36,025 nucleotides of DNA. Origin: a virus. Below are positions 15,717 to 25,603 of this stretch, piece after piece; position 1 is the first letter of the stretch, and every line of letters begins with the position of its first letter. Made by a program: the position numbers and the translations under genes. The DNA is taken from the IMG/VR virus record IMGVR_UViG_3300049812_001538, positions 1 to 36,025 of that record. One strand, written 5' to 3'. The notes beneath the pieces are model-generated. The model was not told where the DNA came from, did not search any database, and saw only the letters and a program-made list of their open reading frames with translations.

Positions 15717-15961
15717 TGGGTGAGCTCAAAAAATGGAGAGAACAAAACTGGGTACGAATCGGAATTGATGGATCAATCCAAGGACCTTGTGGAACCTCAA
15801 AAGATAAGAAAAGACCAGACCGCTGTCTTCCAATGGCTAAAGCAAAGAGTCTCACTAAGTCTGAAAGAGCGGCTACAGCTCGCAAGAAAAAAGCTGGCGG
15901 AGCAAAAGGAAAACAATTTGTAAGCAACACCCCAAAAGCAAAAGTAAGAACCAAAAAATGA
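15716..15961 (+). CDS. Basic phage protein with KKWREQNWVRI and PCG/RCLP motifs
   Basis: 81 residues. The order LKKWREQNWVRIGIDGSIQG, PCGTSKDKKRPDRCLP and SLTKSERAATARKKKA is a pattern I associate with a widespread but uncharacterised phage protein family, in which the two conserved Cys lie in PCG and RCLP. The C-terminal third is highly basic. It is coupled to its neighbours by TAATG upstream and ATGA downstream. The role is unknown; association with virions or nucleic acid is plausible. Confidence 0.68.
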   Translation: MGELKKWREQNWVRIGIDGSIQGPCGTSKDKKRPDRCLPMAKAKSLTKSERAATARKKKAGGAKGKQFVSNTPKAKVRTKK

Positions 15962-16206
15962 GTTTAAATAAAAAAAAGATGAAGTGCAACGTACCTCGCC
16001 GAGATGTTCAAGGCGGTAAGAAGTTCGTAGTAAAAGCTTGTGAAGGTGGTAAAGAAAAGATTATTCGTTTCGGAGATGCGAATATGAAAATCAAAAAAAA
16101 TATACCAGCTCGTAAGAAAAGCTACTGTGCTCGTAGTGCTGGCATCAAGGGCGGCAAAGGAAAGATGTCCGCTAACTATTGGTCAAGGAGAGCTTGGGGT
16201 TGCTAA
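15958..16206 (+). CDS. Basic phage protein with IRFGDANM motif
   Basis: 82 residues. It carries KFVVKACEGGKEKIIRFGD, then ANMKIKKNIPARKKSYCARS and a C-terminal YWSRRAWGC. This [IV]RFGD-NM ... RK-S-CAR ... YW-RR-W-C layout is typical of an uncharacterised family found in many large and marine phages, usually next to structural genes. Four Cys residues could bind metal. It overlaps the preceding gene by ATGA and is directly followed by the nozzle gene. Confidence 0.7.
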   Translation: MSLNKKKMKCNVPRRDVQGGKKFVVKACEGGKEKIIRFGDANMKIKKNIPARKKSYCARSAGIKGGKGKMSANYWSRRAWGC

Positions 16207-18720
16207 ATGTCTAGATACGATACATATAAAGCCGGTGACGATAGAAAGCTAGAAGAACAAGAACTAGGATTCAAAGGCTTCAATGATAGATTACGACCGG
16301 ATCAAATCCAAAGTGGTCTTCTACAAAAGAGTGAAAACGCTAGACTAGATTTAAATGGTCAGTGGCAGTCTCGTAAAGGTGTCCAGAATAGATTATCTCC
16401 TTTTGCGGTTAGTGGTACAGCTCTAAGATTGCCTACAGAAGATGAGGTTACAGCTGGTACAATTATGTTGTTGCCTCATACTATAACAGCTGCAACTGCT
16501 TCTAGTGGAACAATAACGCTAACTACCGCTCAAGCACATAATTTATCAGTCGGAGATACTATAGAAGTAAATGATATTGTTTCTAATGGTGACGATGTAA
16601 ATGGTAGTCAAACTTTAATTGCTGGTACAACCGGAAGTACACTTAAATACACAGTTGGTAGTAGTAGTCCAACTCTTACAGTTACCGAAGGTGCTAACCT
16701 AGGAATTACTACTAGTACTGGACCACAGTTTTCTCCCTTAGATCTTACTACTGGTACGCCTCCAAAGTTTTTACCTTGTGCTGGTGCAGTTATATTAAAT
16801 GACTCCGCGGTATCGGAAGTAACTTGCGGATGTAAGTTCAGTGACCCAAATGAAACAACAGATGAAGAATTTATTTTATTAGCCTCCAATGCAAAAGTTG
16901 TAGCATTTAACACGAGTACACTAGAGTCCTTCGATATGCCACTAAAATCTGGAGAAACAATACCAGAGGATTCATCTATTCTACAAGTATTTAATAAAGT
17001 AATTATATTTAGAGGTGGTCAAATATCCTTAGAGAATGATAAGTTCTTTTCTCCTTTTACAATTAGTGCCGCTAGTAGCAGTGGTACAACTAGAACAATT
17101 ACCACCTTTGGTAATCACGGATTGCAGACTGGGGACTCAGTAGACATCAGTGGAGTCACTGCTACGGAAACTTATATAGGTCAGTACCAAATAACTAGAA
17201 CTGGAGCCACAACTTTCACTTACACCGCAACTGGTAGTGGATCATCTGCGACAACACTATCAGATGCTAAAGTAAGTCCAACTTTTTTATTAGTACCTAA
17301 CGGTGATTTTACGCAACCGGTTAAACTTGCTGCTACTGGATTTGTTATAACTAACGGAGTAGCAACAGCTACAGTATCTAATACATTATCTAAAGGAGAC
17401 ACAGTAGTGCTTACAGTAGCCGGAAGTAGTACATTGACTGCATTTACTGAGTTTACGGTTTCGGAAGCAACAACTTCATTATTTAAATTTTTTGTGAACT
17501 CAAGTGACGTAACTAATCAAACCGATGTAATATTTACACAAAAGGTTTCAGAAGGTCTAGGGTTTACGCACTCTCCGGCTCCTAACTTTGGTGCTTACCA
17601 CAACAAAAGATTAGTAGTACCTTATAATTTTGAGATTACTGGATCATCCGGTAGTGCAACAATTACAGATCGAAATATTAAAGACGAAGTGCTAATATCT
17701 GATATATTAGATTCGGATACATTCGATCAAATATTTTCTCAGTTTCGTTTTAATGCTGGTGGTGCGGACTTCATTGTAGGGTTTCAGTCCTTTGCCAATG
17801 ACCAACTAATTATATTTAATAGAAATAGTATACACACTGTAAATAACACTGTTAATCTAGTATCTTCTACTGTAAAACAAGTTACAGACGAAGTAGGATG
17901 TATAGCTCGCGGAAGTATAGAACAGATAGGATCCGAGATTTTATTTTTATCTGACAATGGTGTTTACGGTATATCCTTCGTAGATGAGTACAACCTTAGA
18001 GGTACTGCTTTACCACTGAGTGAAAGTATAAACAAAACAATACAACGCATAAACAAAGCTCACGCGGACAAAGCCGTTTCGGCGTACTTTGATAATCGTT
18101 ACTATTTAGCGGTTGCATTAGACGATTCTACAGAAAACAATGCTGTTATTATATATAACTTCTTAAATAAACAATGGGAATCTATTGATACTTACGGAAA
18201 TGGAACTACAACTTTTGATATATTGGATTTGATTGTAGCCGGTAAAGGAACAAACAGAGCAGTGTACGCTATAAATAAACAAGGAGGTATACACCAGCTA
18301 GATGTAAATGAAAGCGGACAAGATGCTATTATTTCTACATTAGGTCAAGAGACAGCTACAGCAATAGAAGTTGCTGCCAAGGCTAGAACACGTCAATTTA
18401 CAATAGGAAGCATAGATAGAAAAAAATGGAATGACTTCGAGATACACGCTGAATCCGGTGTGACTTATCCAACTGATTTTTCTATAGTAGCAAATACAGA
18501 AAATATTGATGAAGAAAATATTAGCTTAAATAGTTTAAAATCTTTGAACGGAGGCTCTAACTTAGCGGCTGAAGAAGATGTTGCCATTCGTGGTAGAATA
18601 GGTAACAAGAGAGCATATGGACTCGATATAGAAATAACAAGAGTCACTGGTAGACCTAAACTGAGGGCAGTGAAGGTTTCTGGTGTCGAAACATTTAGAT
18701 CAACAAATAAAGCAATATAA
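16207..18720 (+). CDS. Tail nozzle / tail tubular B-like protein
   Basis: 837 residues. The C-terminal part (about 530-660) contains LIIFNRNSIHTVNNT, VTDEVGCIARGSIEQIGSEI, LFLSDNGVYGIS and VSAYFDNRYYLAVALDDS followed by NNAVIIYNFLNKQWESID. These are features of the beta-propeller-like podovirus nozzle that prolongs the portal channel. The first half contains two copies of a small domain with [HN]NLSVGDT or HGLQTGDSVDISG followed by a FTYT-type strand (about 90-145 and 285-350), probable inserted surface domains. Stop and next ATG overlap by one base. Confidence 0.75.
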   Translation: MSRYDTYKAGDDRKLEEQELGFKGFNDRLRPDQIQSGLLQKSENARLDLNGQWQSRKGVQNRLSPFAVSGTALRLPTEDEVTAGTIMLLPHTITAATASSGTITLTTAQAHNLSVGDTIEVNDIVSNGDDVNGSQTLIAGTTGSTLKYTVGSSSPTLTVTEGANLGITTSTGPQFSPLDLTTGTPPKFLPCAGAVILNDSAVSEVTCGCKFSDPNETTDEEFILLASNAKVVAFNTSTLESFDMPLKSGETIPEDSSILQVFNKVIIFRGGQISLENDKFFSPFTISAASSSGTTRTITTFGNHGLQTGDSVDISGVTATETYIGQYQITRTGATTFTYTATGSGSSATTLSDAKVSPTFLLVPNGDFTQPVKLAATGFVITNGVATATVSNTLSKGDTVVLTVAGSSTLTAFTEFTVSEATTSLFKFFVNSSDVTNQTDVIFTQKVSEGLGFTHSPAPNFGAYHNKRLVVPYNFEITGSSGSATITDRNIKDEVLISDILDSDTFDQIFSQFRFNAGGADFIVGFQSFANDQLIIFNRNSIHTVNNTVNLVSSTVKQVTDEVGCIARGSIEQIGSEILFLSDNGVYGISFVDEYNLRGTALPLSESINKTIQRINKAHADKAVSAYFDNRYYLAVALDDSTENNAVIIYNFLNKQWESIDTYGNGTTTFDILDLIVAGKGTNRAVYAINKQGGIHQLDVNESGQDAIISTLGQETATAIEVAAKARTRQFTIGSIDRKKWNDFEIHAESGVTYPTDFSIVANTENIDEENISLNSLKSLNGGSNLAAEEDVAIRGRIGNKRAYGLDIEITRVTGRPKLRAVKVSGVETFRSTNKAI

Positions 18721-19469
18721 TGGCAACAGTAGCATCTGGCTTAAATAGCGGTAGTGGATTTGGAAGTAGTGATACAATCACTTCTACAACTCTAAATAAC
18801 CACGTAAATAATGCAACAGTAACTAGTATACTTACTGCTGATATATCAGACAGTAGTAGTAAAACAACTGGTGTTACTTTTGCTAAAATGCAGCACATAA
18901 GTACAGCCAAAGTTCTTGGTAATGTTTCTGGAAGCGAAGGAGATGTTTCAGAAGTAAGTCTTCTAGATGAAGACAATATGTCATCTGATAGTGCTACTTC
19001 TGTAGCTACACAGCAAAGTATTAAAGCTTATGTGGACAATGAGATTGCGGCTAAAAAAGTAAATTGCTTGTTAACTAATACTTCAAGTTCTGTTACCGTA
19101 AGTAGTGTTCCTTTTACTGTTCCATTTGATTCTGAAATATCAGACGCGAGTAATTTGCACGATAACTCAACTAATAACTCAAGGATTACTATAGGCACTG
19201 CCGGTGTATATATTATTAATTCTATTATTGCTACTTTAGAAACTGATAATGGAGACTTTGGTATAGCTATTTTTAAAAATGGCAGTGAGATTGCTAGAGT
19301 CCACGGTGATTATAATTCTATAAACACAAGCACAGTTCATATTAACATATGTCATACTGCATTATTATCTGCTAGTGATTATTTAGAAGTAAAATTGATG
19401 GATATAGCTGGTAATTCTACAGTAATTAACGGAACAAGAACATATTTCAATGTATCCCTAGTATCTTAA
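18720..19469 (+). CDS. Tail fibre / tip protein with C1q-like C-terminus
   Basis: 249 residues. The N-terminal half is Ser/Thr/Asn-rich, with the repeated-looking segment KAYVDNEIAAKK common in trimeric fibre proteins. The C-terminal 140 residues are beta-rich (VSSVPFTVPFDSEISDAS, GTAGVYIINSII, GIAIFKNGSEIARVHGDYN) and look like a C1q/TNF-type jelly roll. It probably forms part of the receptor-binding tip. Located between the nozzle and a second fibre gene. Confidence 0.62.
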   Translation: MATVASGLNSGSGFGSSDTITSTTLNNHVNNATVTSILTADISDSSSKTTGVTFAKMQHISTAKVLGNVSGSEGDVSEVSLLDEDNMSSDSATSVATQQSIKAYVDNEIAAKKVNCLLTNTSSSVTVSSVPFTVPFDSEISDASNLHDNSTNNSRITIGTAGVYIINSIIATLETDNGDFGIAIFKNGSEIARVHGDYNSINTSTVHINICHTALLSASDYLEVKLMDIAGNSTVINGTRTYFNVSLVS

Positions 19470-19472
19470 ATT

Positions 19473-20048
19473 ATGTCAGTAATAACAAAAGGAAAAACTT
19501 TCGCAAACGGTGAACAACTTACAGCTGGTAAGTTGAATCAAATGCTTGATGCTGCTGTATTTAGTTCAGCTGCTGTAGACAACACTAAGACTACTTTATC
19601 TGGCGGTGCTATTACAATCGCTCCTAATGCTATTACTACAACCGAGATTGCACAATCATTTCTAGATACTATCTATCCGATTGGTTCTATTTATACAAAT
19701 GCTACGGACGGAACAAATCCCGGAACATTATTAGGTTTTGGTACTTGGACGGCTTTTGGTGCTGGTAGAGTACTAGTAGGTATTGATTCTAGTGATCCAG
19801 ACTTTGATGCAGCAGAAGAAACTGGTGGTGTAAAAGAAGTCACTCTTACTGCGGCACAATCTGGATTACCTTCTCATAGTCATACTTTACTTGGTGGTAG
19901 TTTTGATGGTAGTAGTGGTGCAGAACCCGGAAATAGTAGAGCTAGTGATTTAGGTCAAACTGGCACAACTGGTGGGACAAACGCATCATCAGCTCATACA
20001 AATTTACAACCGTACATAGTAGTATATATGTGGAAAAGAACAGCTTAA
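19473..20048 (+). CDS. Tail collar/tip protein with HSH motif
   Basis: 191 residues. From about 65 on it reads FLDTIYPIGSIYTNATDGTN, GFGTWTAFGAGRVLVGID, LPSHSHTLLGG and finally HTNLQPYIVVYMWKR. This is the well-known collar-like tip domain seen in T4 short-fibre and long-fibre tips and in microcystin-dependent proteins; HSH and the later His may bind metal in the trimer. It would be a fibre tip that touches the host surface. Confidence 0.78.
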   Translation: MSVITKGKTFANGEQLTAGKLNQMLDAAVFSSAAVDNTKTTLSGGAITIAPNAITTTEIAQSFLDTIYPIGSIYTNATDGTNPGTLLGFGTWTAFGAGRVLVGIDSSDPDFDAAEETGGVKEVTLTAAQSGLPSHSHTLLGGSFDGSSGAEPGNSRASDLGQTGTTGGTNASSAHTNLQPYIVVYMWKRTA

Positions 20049-20049
20049 T

Positions 20050-21153
20050 ATGAAAAACTTTTTAATAGAATTTTTTAGACCTTTAGATAATCTTATCTTT
20101 AATTACTTCGTAAAGATAGGAGCTGTTAAGTGCATAGACCCCGGAACAGCAATAGCAATAGGAAGTAATATTTTAGGTGGTATCTTCGGAAGTAGAAAGG
20201 CTAAAAAAGCAGCTCGTCAAAGAGCGGCTGCAATTAAATCCGCTTACGGACAATTTAGAGATCCTTCTGAGATATTTACACAGCAGTACGGAGACACTGG
20301 TATTTACGGAGATCCGGCAATGTCTACTATTTTAAGTAGAGAAGCGGAACTTATTCCTCAGTTTCAAGAGTTAGCCGAACAAAGAGCACGAGGAGTGCGT
20401 GACATCCAAGAAGAATCTAAGCTACGTCAGTTAGGTTTATTAGGTCAATACGGTGCAGACATTAGGTCAACCTTAGAGGATCCAAGAATGGCACAGTTAG
20501 CCGGTTTAGATTTAGCCGAAGCTGAAAGATTAACACAAGAAGCTGCGGCTCCATTGTCTGGTGAAAGAGCAAGGACAGCTGAACAAGATGCTTTGAGTCT
20601 AGCAGTACGCCAAGGTCGAGGAAGAGGTCAAGGAGCTATCGCACAAGCTGTTCTAGGAAGAACTGCCGCTAAGACAGCATTTGAAGAACAAGCTGGTAGA
20701 GCACGTCAAAGAGCTTTACAATCAGCTAGTCAAGCCGCTGTTGATCCATTTAAATTTATGTTTGGTGCACCTTCTATAGAAGAACGTCAGTTCTTAGAAG
20801 CTGGACTTGGACCACAAGTAACAGACCCCGGACAAGCTTACAACATAGGTTCCGCCGAGGACTTGAGAAAAGCACAAGCTATCTTAGGAGAAGGACTAGC
20901 AAAAGCTCAAGGAACTGCGGCAAGTGGACAGATACTAGGCAATATGTTTGGTTCAATCGGAAGTACTTTAGGTAATATGAACTTCGGACAACCTACATCT
21001 ATGATTTCTGGAGCTCAAATTGGCTCTTATGGTCAAAACTTATTAAATCAAGCCGGACAAATACAAGGTCAATTAGATTCATTTAGTAACATCAGTCCTT
21101 TTGGAGGTCAAATTCCACAAAAATTACCATTCGGAGGATATACATTTCCATAA
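20050..21153 (+). CDS. Internal virion (ejection) protein, smaller
   Basis: 367 residues. A mildly hydrophobic, Gly-rich N-terminal segment (PGTAIAIGSNILGGIFGSRKA, about 31-51) is followed by a long Arg/Ala/Gln-rich helical region (about 50-240). The C-terminus is Gly/Gln-rich and low-complexity (SGQILGNMFGSIGSTLGNM). The plan matches the first of the internal core proteins that podoviruses eject ahead of their DNA. The residues before about 30 may be unused if a later start is chosen; no ribosome binding site settles this. Confidence 0.62.
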   Translation: MKNFLIEFFRPLDNLIFNYFVKIGAVKCIDPGTAIAIGSNILGGIFGSRKAKKAARQRAAAIKSAYGQFRDPSEIFTQQYGDTGIYGDPAMSTILSREAELIPQFQELAEQRARGVRDIQEESKLRQLGLLGQYGADIRSTLEDPRMAQLAGLDLAEAERLTQEAAAPLSGERARTAEQDALSLAVRQGRGRGQGAIAQAVLGRTAAKTAFEEQAGRARQRALQSASQAAVDPFKFMFGAPSIEERQFLEAGLGPQVTDPGQAYNIGSAEDLRKAQAILGEGLAKAQGTAASGQILGNMFGSIGSTLGNMNFGQPTSMISGAQIGSYGQNLLNQAGQIQGQLDSFSNISPFGGQIPQKLPFGGYTFP

Positions 21154-21155
21154 TT

Positions 21156-22055
21156 ATGCTTAGAGGATCATCACCAATTAGACTATCTCAACTTGATATA
21201 AGCCCCGCGATTCAAGCTGGGGCTTTGGAGCAACAAGCTGCTGTAAACTTAGCTGGTAGCATTAATGAAGCTGTCAAGGATTTTACCGATAAGCAAGAAG
21301 AAAAGAAGCAGAAGAAAATGACTATCGCTGCTTTAGAAGAGCTTGTTCCCGGAATGAGCAAAGAGTTTTATACAGCCGCAGCTGGAAACAAAGATTTACA
21401 AAGCAGTCTAATTGATGCACAAGTTGCTAGAAAAAAAGCTGAAGATCAAAGAATAGCTCAAGGTGCTTACTATTTATCTCAGTTCCCACAAGAACAAAGA
21501 AAAGATATAGCTGAAGAGTTAGGTTTACCTCTTCCTCCAGAGCCAGAAGTTTTGCCATTTGATATAGAGGGATTTGAAACTAGAATTACTGGAGCTGGAA
21601 ACAAAAAATTAGCAGAACAATTAGAAGCAATCAAACAGAATCCAGATAATCCTCAAAATGCAACAGCATTAGAGTTATTAGGAATGCCAGCAGATGCTAT
21701 ACCTTCTTACTTGGAATCACTTAAAGCCGCACGAACTGAAGAGTTGGTTACACCTACTCCTACACCTACGGAACAAGTGGTATCAGAGGTTCCAACAGAG
21801 CAAACAGTTGGAGATGTAGTAACTCAAGAGGTATCTGAATTACCAAGTAATGTAGCTGGTCTTCCAGTTGATACAATAGCATTCTTATTAAATTTATTAA
21901 ATAGACCAGAAAGCACACAATTTAAAACACAATTTTCACCGGACGCACCAATTGAACCAACTTTAGGAAGTGAACAACTTAGAAAATTAGGTCCAAGTAT
22001 TCAAGAAAATATACTTGTACCAACTTTAAAAGCACTTGGTTTTATTGAAAGGTAG
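21156..22055 (+). CDS. Internal virion protein, middle
   Basis: 299 residues. The N-terminal helical half (AVNLAGSINEAVKDFTDKQE, then KKQKKMTIAALEELVPGMSKEF) is followed by a linker rich in Thr, Pro, Glu and Val (TPTPTPTEQVVSEVPTEQ, about 200-217) and a folded C-terminus. It lies between the smaller and the very large internal virion proteins, and three such genes in a row are normal for the podovirus ejectosome. The start is five bases after a TAATT junction. No catalytic motif is seen. Confidence 0.58.
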   Translation: MLRGSSPIRLSQLDISPAIQAGALEQQAAVNLAGSINEAVKDFTDKQEEKKQKKMTIAALEELVPGMSKEFYTAAAGNKDLQSSLIDAQVARKKAEDQRIAQGAYYLSQFPQEQRKDIAEELGLPLPPEPEVLPFDIEGFETRITGAGNKKLAEQLEAIKQNPDNPQNATALELLGMPADAIPSYLESLKAARTEELVTPTPTPTEQVVSEVPTEQTVGDVVTQEVSELPSNVAGLPVDTIAFLLNLLNRPESTQFKTQFSPDAPIEPTLGSEQLRKLGPSIQENILVPTLKALGFIER

Positions 22056-22057
22056 CA

Positions 22058-25000
22058 ATGGCATTAGATTTAGAATATTTAAGGCAATATAAGAGTCAAA
22101 CAAGTCAGCCTACTGGAGGTCCGACTTTAGACTTAGATTACTTGAGAAAAAAAAGAGAAGAGGAAGAACCTTCTTTGGCTAAAATAGGTGCTGGATTTGT
22201 TACAGATATTGCTATATCAGAAACAGCTAGACTAGGTGGTGCAGCTACTGGAGCAGCTATAGGTACAGCTTTTGCCCCCGGAGTAGGTACAGCTATCGGA
22301 GCTGGCATTGGATACGTTGTAGGTGCATTAGGTGGTGGTGCTATGGGTTCTAGGATACGCCAAAATATAATAGATCCAAATGCTGAGTTAGACCAAGGTC
22401 AAATGGTAGCAGATGCTTTGATAAATCTTATACCGGGAGTCGGAGTTGGTAAATCCGTAGTAAAAGGTATAGCTTCTCAAGCAGCAATCGGTGCTGGTAT
22501 CTCTGGTGGAGCTCAAGTAGTAGAAGCTATTGTAAATAAAGAAGAACTTCCTACTTTAGAAGATTTAACAAAAGCTGGTATAACCGGAGCTGTTCTCGGT
22601 GGAGGATTAGGACTCACTGGAAAAGCATTTGAAAAAGCGTATACTAAGTTTGCCGGTATGCCCACTCGTAATCTGACTGAAGCATTTCGCCGAGGTGATC
22701 CAGATGCTAAGATAATTGTAGATGGAGTAGAGAAAACATCAAAAGAGTTCTCTGATGAAGTAGCTAAAAGATACCAAGATATTGGAATCAATATCAGAGA
22801 GAAGTACGATGATGAATTTATTAGAGCTAAGTTATTGCAAGATATATCTGCTGGTGGTCAGCTAAAAACTAAAGGTGGTAAACTGAAGGTTACTTCAGAT
22901 GAAATGGATTACTACCTACAAAGAAGATTAGCTGAAGGAAAGATTGATTCAAAACTTCAAAGAGTAGAAGACGAAATAAATTTAGATGCTGCATTTTTAT
23001 TAAACAAATCAGATGAAATAGGGAAAACTACATCTGAGTTATCAAAAGGCATCAATGATTATTTGTACGCTAAACACGCAGTTGCTTACAATAAGGCTAA
23101 CCGTTTGAAGTTCGGCGGAGATGGAGCCGCTGGCATATCTACTAAAGAAGCTAAATCTATCATTAGTAAATTTGAAGATAGTGGATTAGATAAAACACTA
23201 AAGAACTCTATTGATAACAGAAAGAAACTTTCTAGGGAAATATTAGATACTCTTGAAGAAGGTGGATTAATATCAAAGAAAGAAGCGGATAGATTGCGTA
23301 AAGAGTTTCCGGACTACGTGCCATTGAATCGCATAATGGATACTGATGATGTAGCCAATACTCAAAAGATTTTAACCTCTAGTTCTACTAGATACGAAAC
23401 ACTACAAAGCGGTGTACGTAGAGCATTTGGTTCAGAGAGAGAAGTATCAGATATAGCACAGAATATCGTAGATAATCTAGGTGGTGCAGTTCGCCGAGCT
23501 GAAGTTAATAAAGCTAATCTAGCTTTTGTTAAGTTACTTAGATCCAATACAGATACTGCTAAAAACTTAGGAATAAAAGTACGAGAGCCTAAGATTGTAG
23601 GAACTCAAGTAATAAAAGATATGTCCGAAGAAGCTCAGTTAGCTAGATCATTAGGAAAGAAACCTAAATCACAAAAGGTTCCTATCTACGAAAGAGCTGA
23701 CAGAAATGTACTTACAGTTTTTGAAGACGGCAAAAGATTATTTGTTGAGTTCGATGATCCTACATTAGCTAGAACATTCAAGGGTTCAGATAAGAGAGAG
23801 TTGAACTCAATTCTTAAAGGTTTGTACGGAATGAATAGATTCCTTGGCGGTATGTACACTAGATTATCGCCGGAGTTCGTTATACCTAATTTGTTCCGTG
23901 ACCGTTCTGAAGCTCTTGTAAATAATCTAGCTAAGATGAAGGGACTACAAGCACTCAAGACTCTTAATCCCATTGAAGATATGAGAGTTATCCGCCGAAA
24001 TCTATTCGGAGGAAAGGCTGATAGTCCAAGACAACAGCAGTTGGATTCTTTGTACAAGCAATTTAAACAAGACGGAGGTAGTACTGGTGGACTAGGATTG
24101 GACACAGTTAAAGACATTGAGAAAAGAATGGATGAATTATCTAAGAAGCTCAATGCACCCACTAAGACTAAAGTAAAAGCTTTGAATGATTTGATTAATA
24201 ACATCAATGAAATTGTTGAGGATTCTACTCGATTTGCTACGTATAGAAATGGATTAGCTTCTGGTATGACTAGAGATCAAGCTGCATTTGCTGCTCGTAA
24301 CAGTTCTTTCGATCCTAAATTAAAGGGTAGAGAAGGAGATGCACTAAAAGCAATATACTTATTCTCTAATCCAGCTATTCAAGGTGCCAAAAACTTCTTG
24401 AGAAGTATGAAGAATCCAAAGGTTGCGGCTACTGTCGGTGGTGGATTGATAGCTGTTACTACAGCTTTAGATAAGTATAACTCAATGATAGATGAGGACT
24501 ATCGTCAAAAGATTCCAAAGTGGAAACTTGATAAGCACTTAACTATCGTAAGAGGAAAGAATGAAGATGGTTCATTAGATTATCTTTCTATTCCTATTGG
24601 TTACTCTATGGTTCCATTTAAGATGGCTGCGGATTTAACTCAACGTATTGCTAGGCAAGATGGAGAACTTGATAACGTTAAAGAGGTTGCTGCTAGTTTT
24701 GGTCAAGCGATGATAGATTCGTATAATCCTATGGGAGGCTCTCCAGTTCCGACTATCCTAAGACCTATGACTGAGTTAGCTCAGAATAAAGATGGATTAG
24801 GTAGAGACATCAGACCTACTTGGTTGGAAACCAAAAACATTAGTGCAACTGAACAGATATTTCCTTGGACTGCCGATACTCAAGGCGGCGAGTTAGCTAT
24901 GTCAATGGCTGATCAATTAAAAGATATGGGATACGAAGTATCTCCAGAGAATCTATTGTACTTATATCAGACTTATACTGGAGGTCCCGGTCAAACAGTA

Positions 25001-25528
25001 AAAAGATTGTTGGATCTAACTTCTAAAATGTACAAAAACGAAAAAATAAATCGAGGAGATGTACCAATCCTTAGAAGATTTTACGGTAGAACTTTCACTG
25101 ATGTATTCGAGAAAAGAACTGGTGACAGATCCATTATAGAGAACTTAGAGAAACAAGAAAATACAGAATCAGCTAAAGCAAGTAGAATAGCTTCTCAAAT
25201 ACTAAGAAGATATAATGAAGCATCTCAATTTGATAAGCAGTTTGTTCTTATAGAGCAACTATCTAGACCAGATGTAAATGATGCGGTTCGACGAAGAGTA
25301 CAAACTAAGTTAGATGAAAAAGCAAAAGGATTAACTTCTATAGATAGACAAGCAAAGAATTTAACAGTAGCTAAGAGAGCCGAGTACTTTAAGGAAAAAA
25401 TAAATACCTTACCTTCGTCTCAAGTACAGCTATATATACAAGACCAAATTGAAAAAGGTGTAATGACACCGAGAGTTCTTGAGGTGATGAGAGACACAGA
25501 GTCATTCAAACAATTCTTTGGCAGATAA
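22058..25528 (+). CDS. Very large internal virion protein with glycine-zipper and LPD38-like region
   Basis: 1156 residues, the largest gene. The start has two LDL[ED]YLR repeats (about 3-9 and 24-30). A glycine-zipper membrane segment follows at about 60-98 (GGAATGAAIGTAFAPGVGTA then IGAGIGYVVGALGGG), of the kind that inserts into membranes during DNA ejection. The C-terminal half contains FAARNSSFDPKLKG, ALKAIYLFSNPAIQGAKNFL, LSIPIGYSMVPFKMA and a PVPTILRPMTEL region, a layout that I associate with the large polyvalent-protein LPD38 region. It probably forms the trans-envelope channel for genome entry. It ends just before the convergent terminator. Confidence 0.72.
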   Translation: MALDLEYLRQYKSQTSQPTGGPTLDLDYLRKKREEEEPSLAKIGAGFVTDIAISETARLGGAATGAAIGTAFAPGVGTAIGAGIGYVVGALGGGAMGSRIRQNIIDPNAELDQGQMVADALINLIPGVGVGKSVVKGIASQAAIGAGISGGAQVVEAIVNKEELPTLEDLTKAGITGAVLGGGLGLTGKAFEKAYTKFAGMPTRNLTEAFRRGDPDAKIIVDGVEKTSKEFSDEVAKRYQDIGINIREKYDDEFIRAKLLQDISAGGQLKTKGGKLKVTSDEMDYYLQRRLAEGKIDSKLQRVEDEINLDAAFLLNKSDEIGKTTSELSKGINDYLYAKHAVAYNKANRLKFGGDGAAGISTKEAKSIISKFEDSGLDKTLKNSIDNRKKLSREILDTLEEGGLISKKEADRLRKEFPDYVPLNRIMDTDDVANTQKILTSSSTRYETLQSGVRRAFGSEREVSDIAQNIVDNLGGAVRRAEVNKANLAFVKLLRSNTDTAKNLGIKVREPKIVGTQVIKDMSEEAQLARSLGKKPKSQKVPIYERADRNVLTVFEDGKRLFVEFDDPTLARTFKGSDKRELNSILKGLYGMNRFLGGMYTRLSPEFVIPNLFRDRSEALVNNLAKMKGLQALKTLNPIEDMRVIRRNLFGGKADSPRQQQLDSLYKQFKQDGGSTGGLGLDTVKDIEKRMDELSKKLNAPTKTKVKALNDLINNINEIVEDSTRFATYRNGLASGMTRDQAAFAARNSSFDPKLKGREGDALKAIYLFSNPAIQGAKNFLRSMKNPKVAATVGGGLIAVTTALDKYNSMIDEDYRQKIPKWKLDKHLTIVRGKNEDGSLDYLSIPIGYSMVPFKMAADLTQRIARQDGELDNVKEVAASFGQAMIDSYNPMGGSPVPTILRPMTELAQNKDGLGRDIRPTWLETKNISATEQIFPWTADTQGGELAMSMADQLKDMGYEVSPENLLYLYQTYTGGPGQTVKRLLDLTSKMYKNEKINRGDVPILRRFYGRTFTDVFEKRTGDRSIIENLEKQENTESAKASRIASQILRRYNEASQFDKQFVLIEQLSRPDVNDAVRRRVQTKLDEKAKGLTSIDRQAKNLTVAKRAEYFKEKINTLPSSQVQLYIQDQIEKGVMTPRVLEVMRDTESFKQFFGR

Positions 25529-25567
25529 AAAAGCCCCCACCGGAAAACAAATAAAACGGTGAGGGCT
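25527..25567 (-). terminator. Leftward terminator between convergent arms
   Basis: AGCCCCCACCG at 25532-25542 pairs with CGGTGAGGGCT at 25557-25567 with one mismatch, with a 14-base A-rich loop. On the - strand the stem is followed by six T (A-run 25527-25532). On the + strand no T-run follows, so it serves the leftward operon. No separate rightward terminator is visible here. Confidence 0.85.
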
Positions 25568-25603
25568 AGTAGATAACAGTTAACTTATAAACCTAATACA
25601 GAA

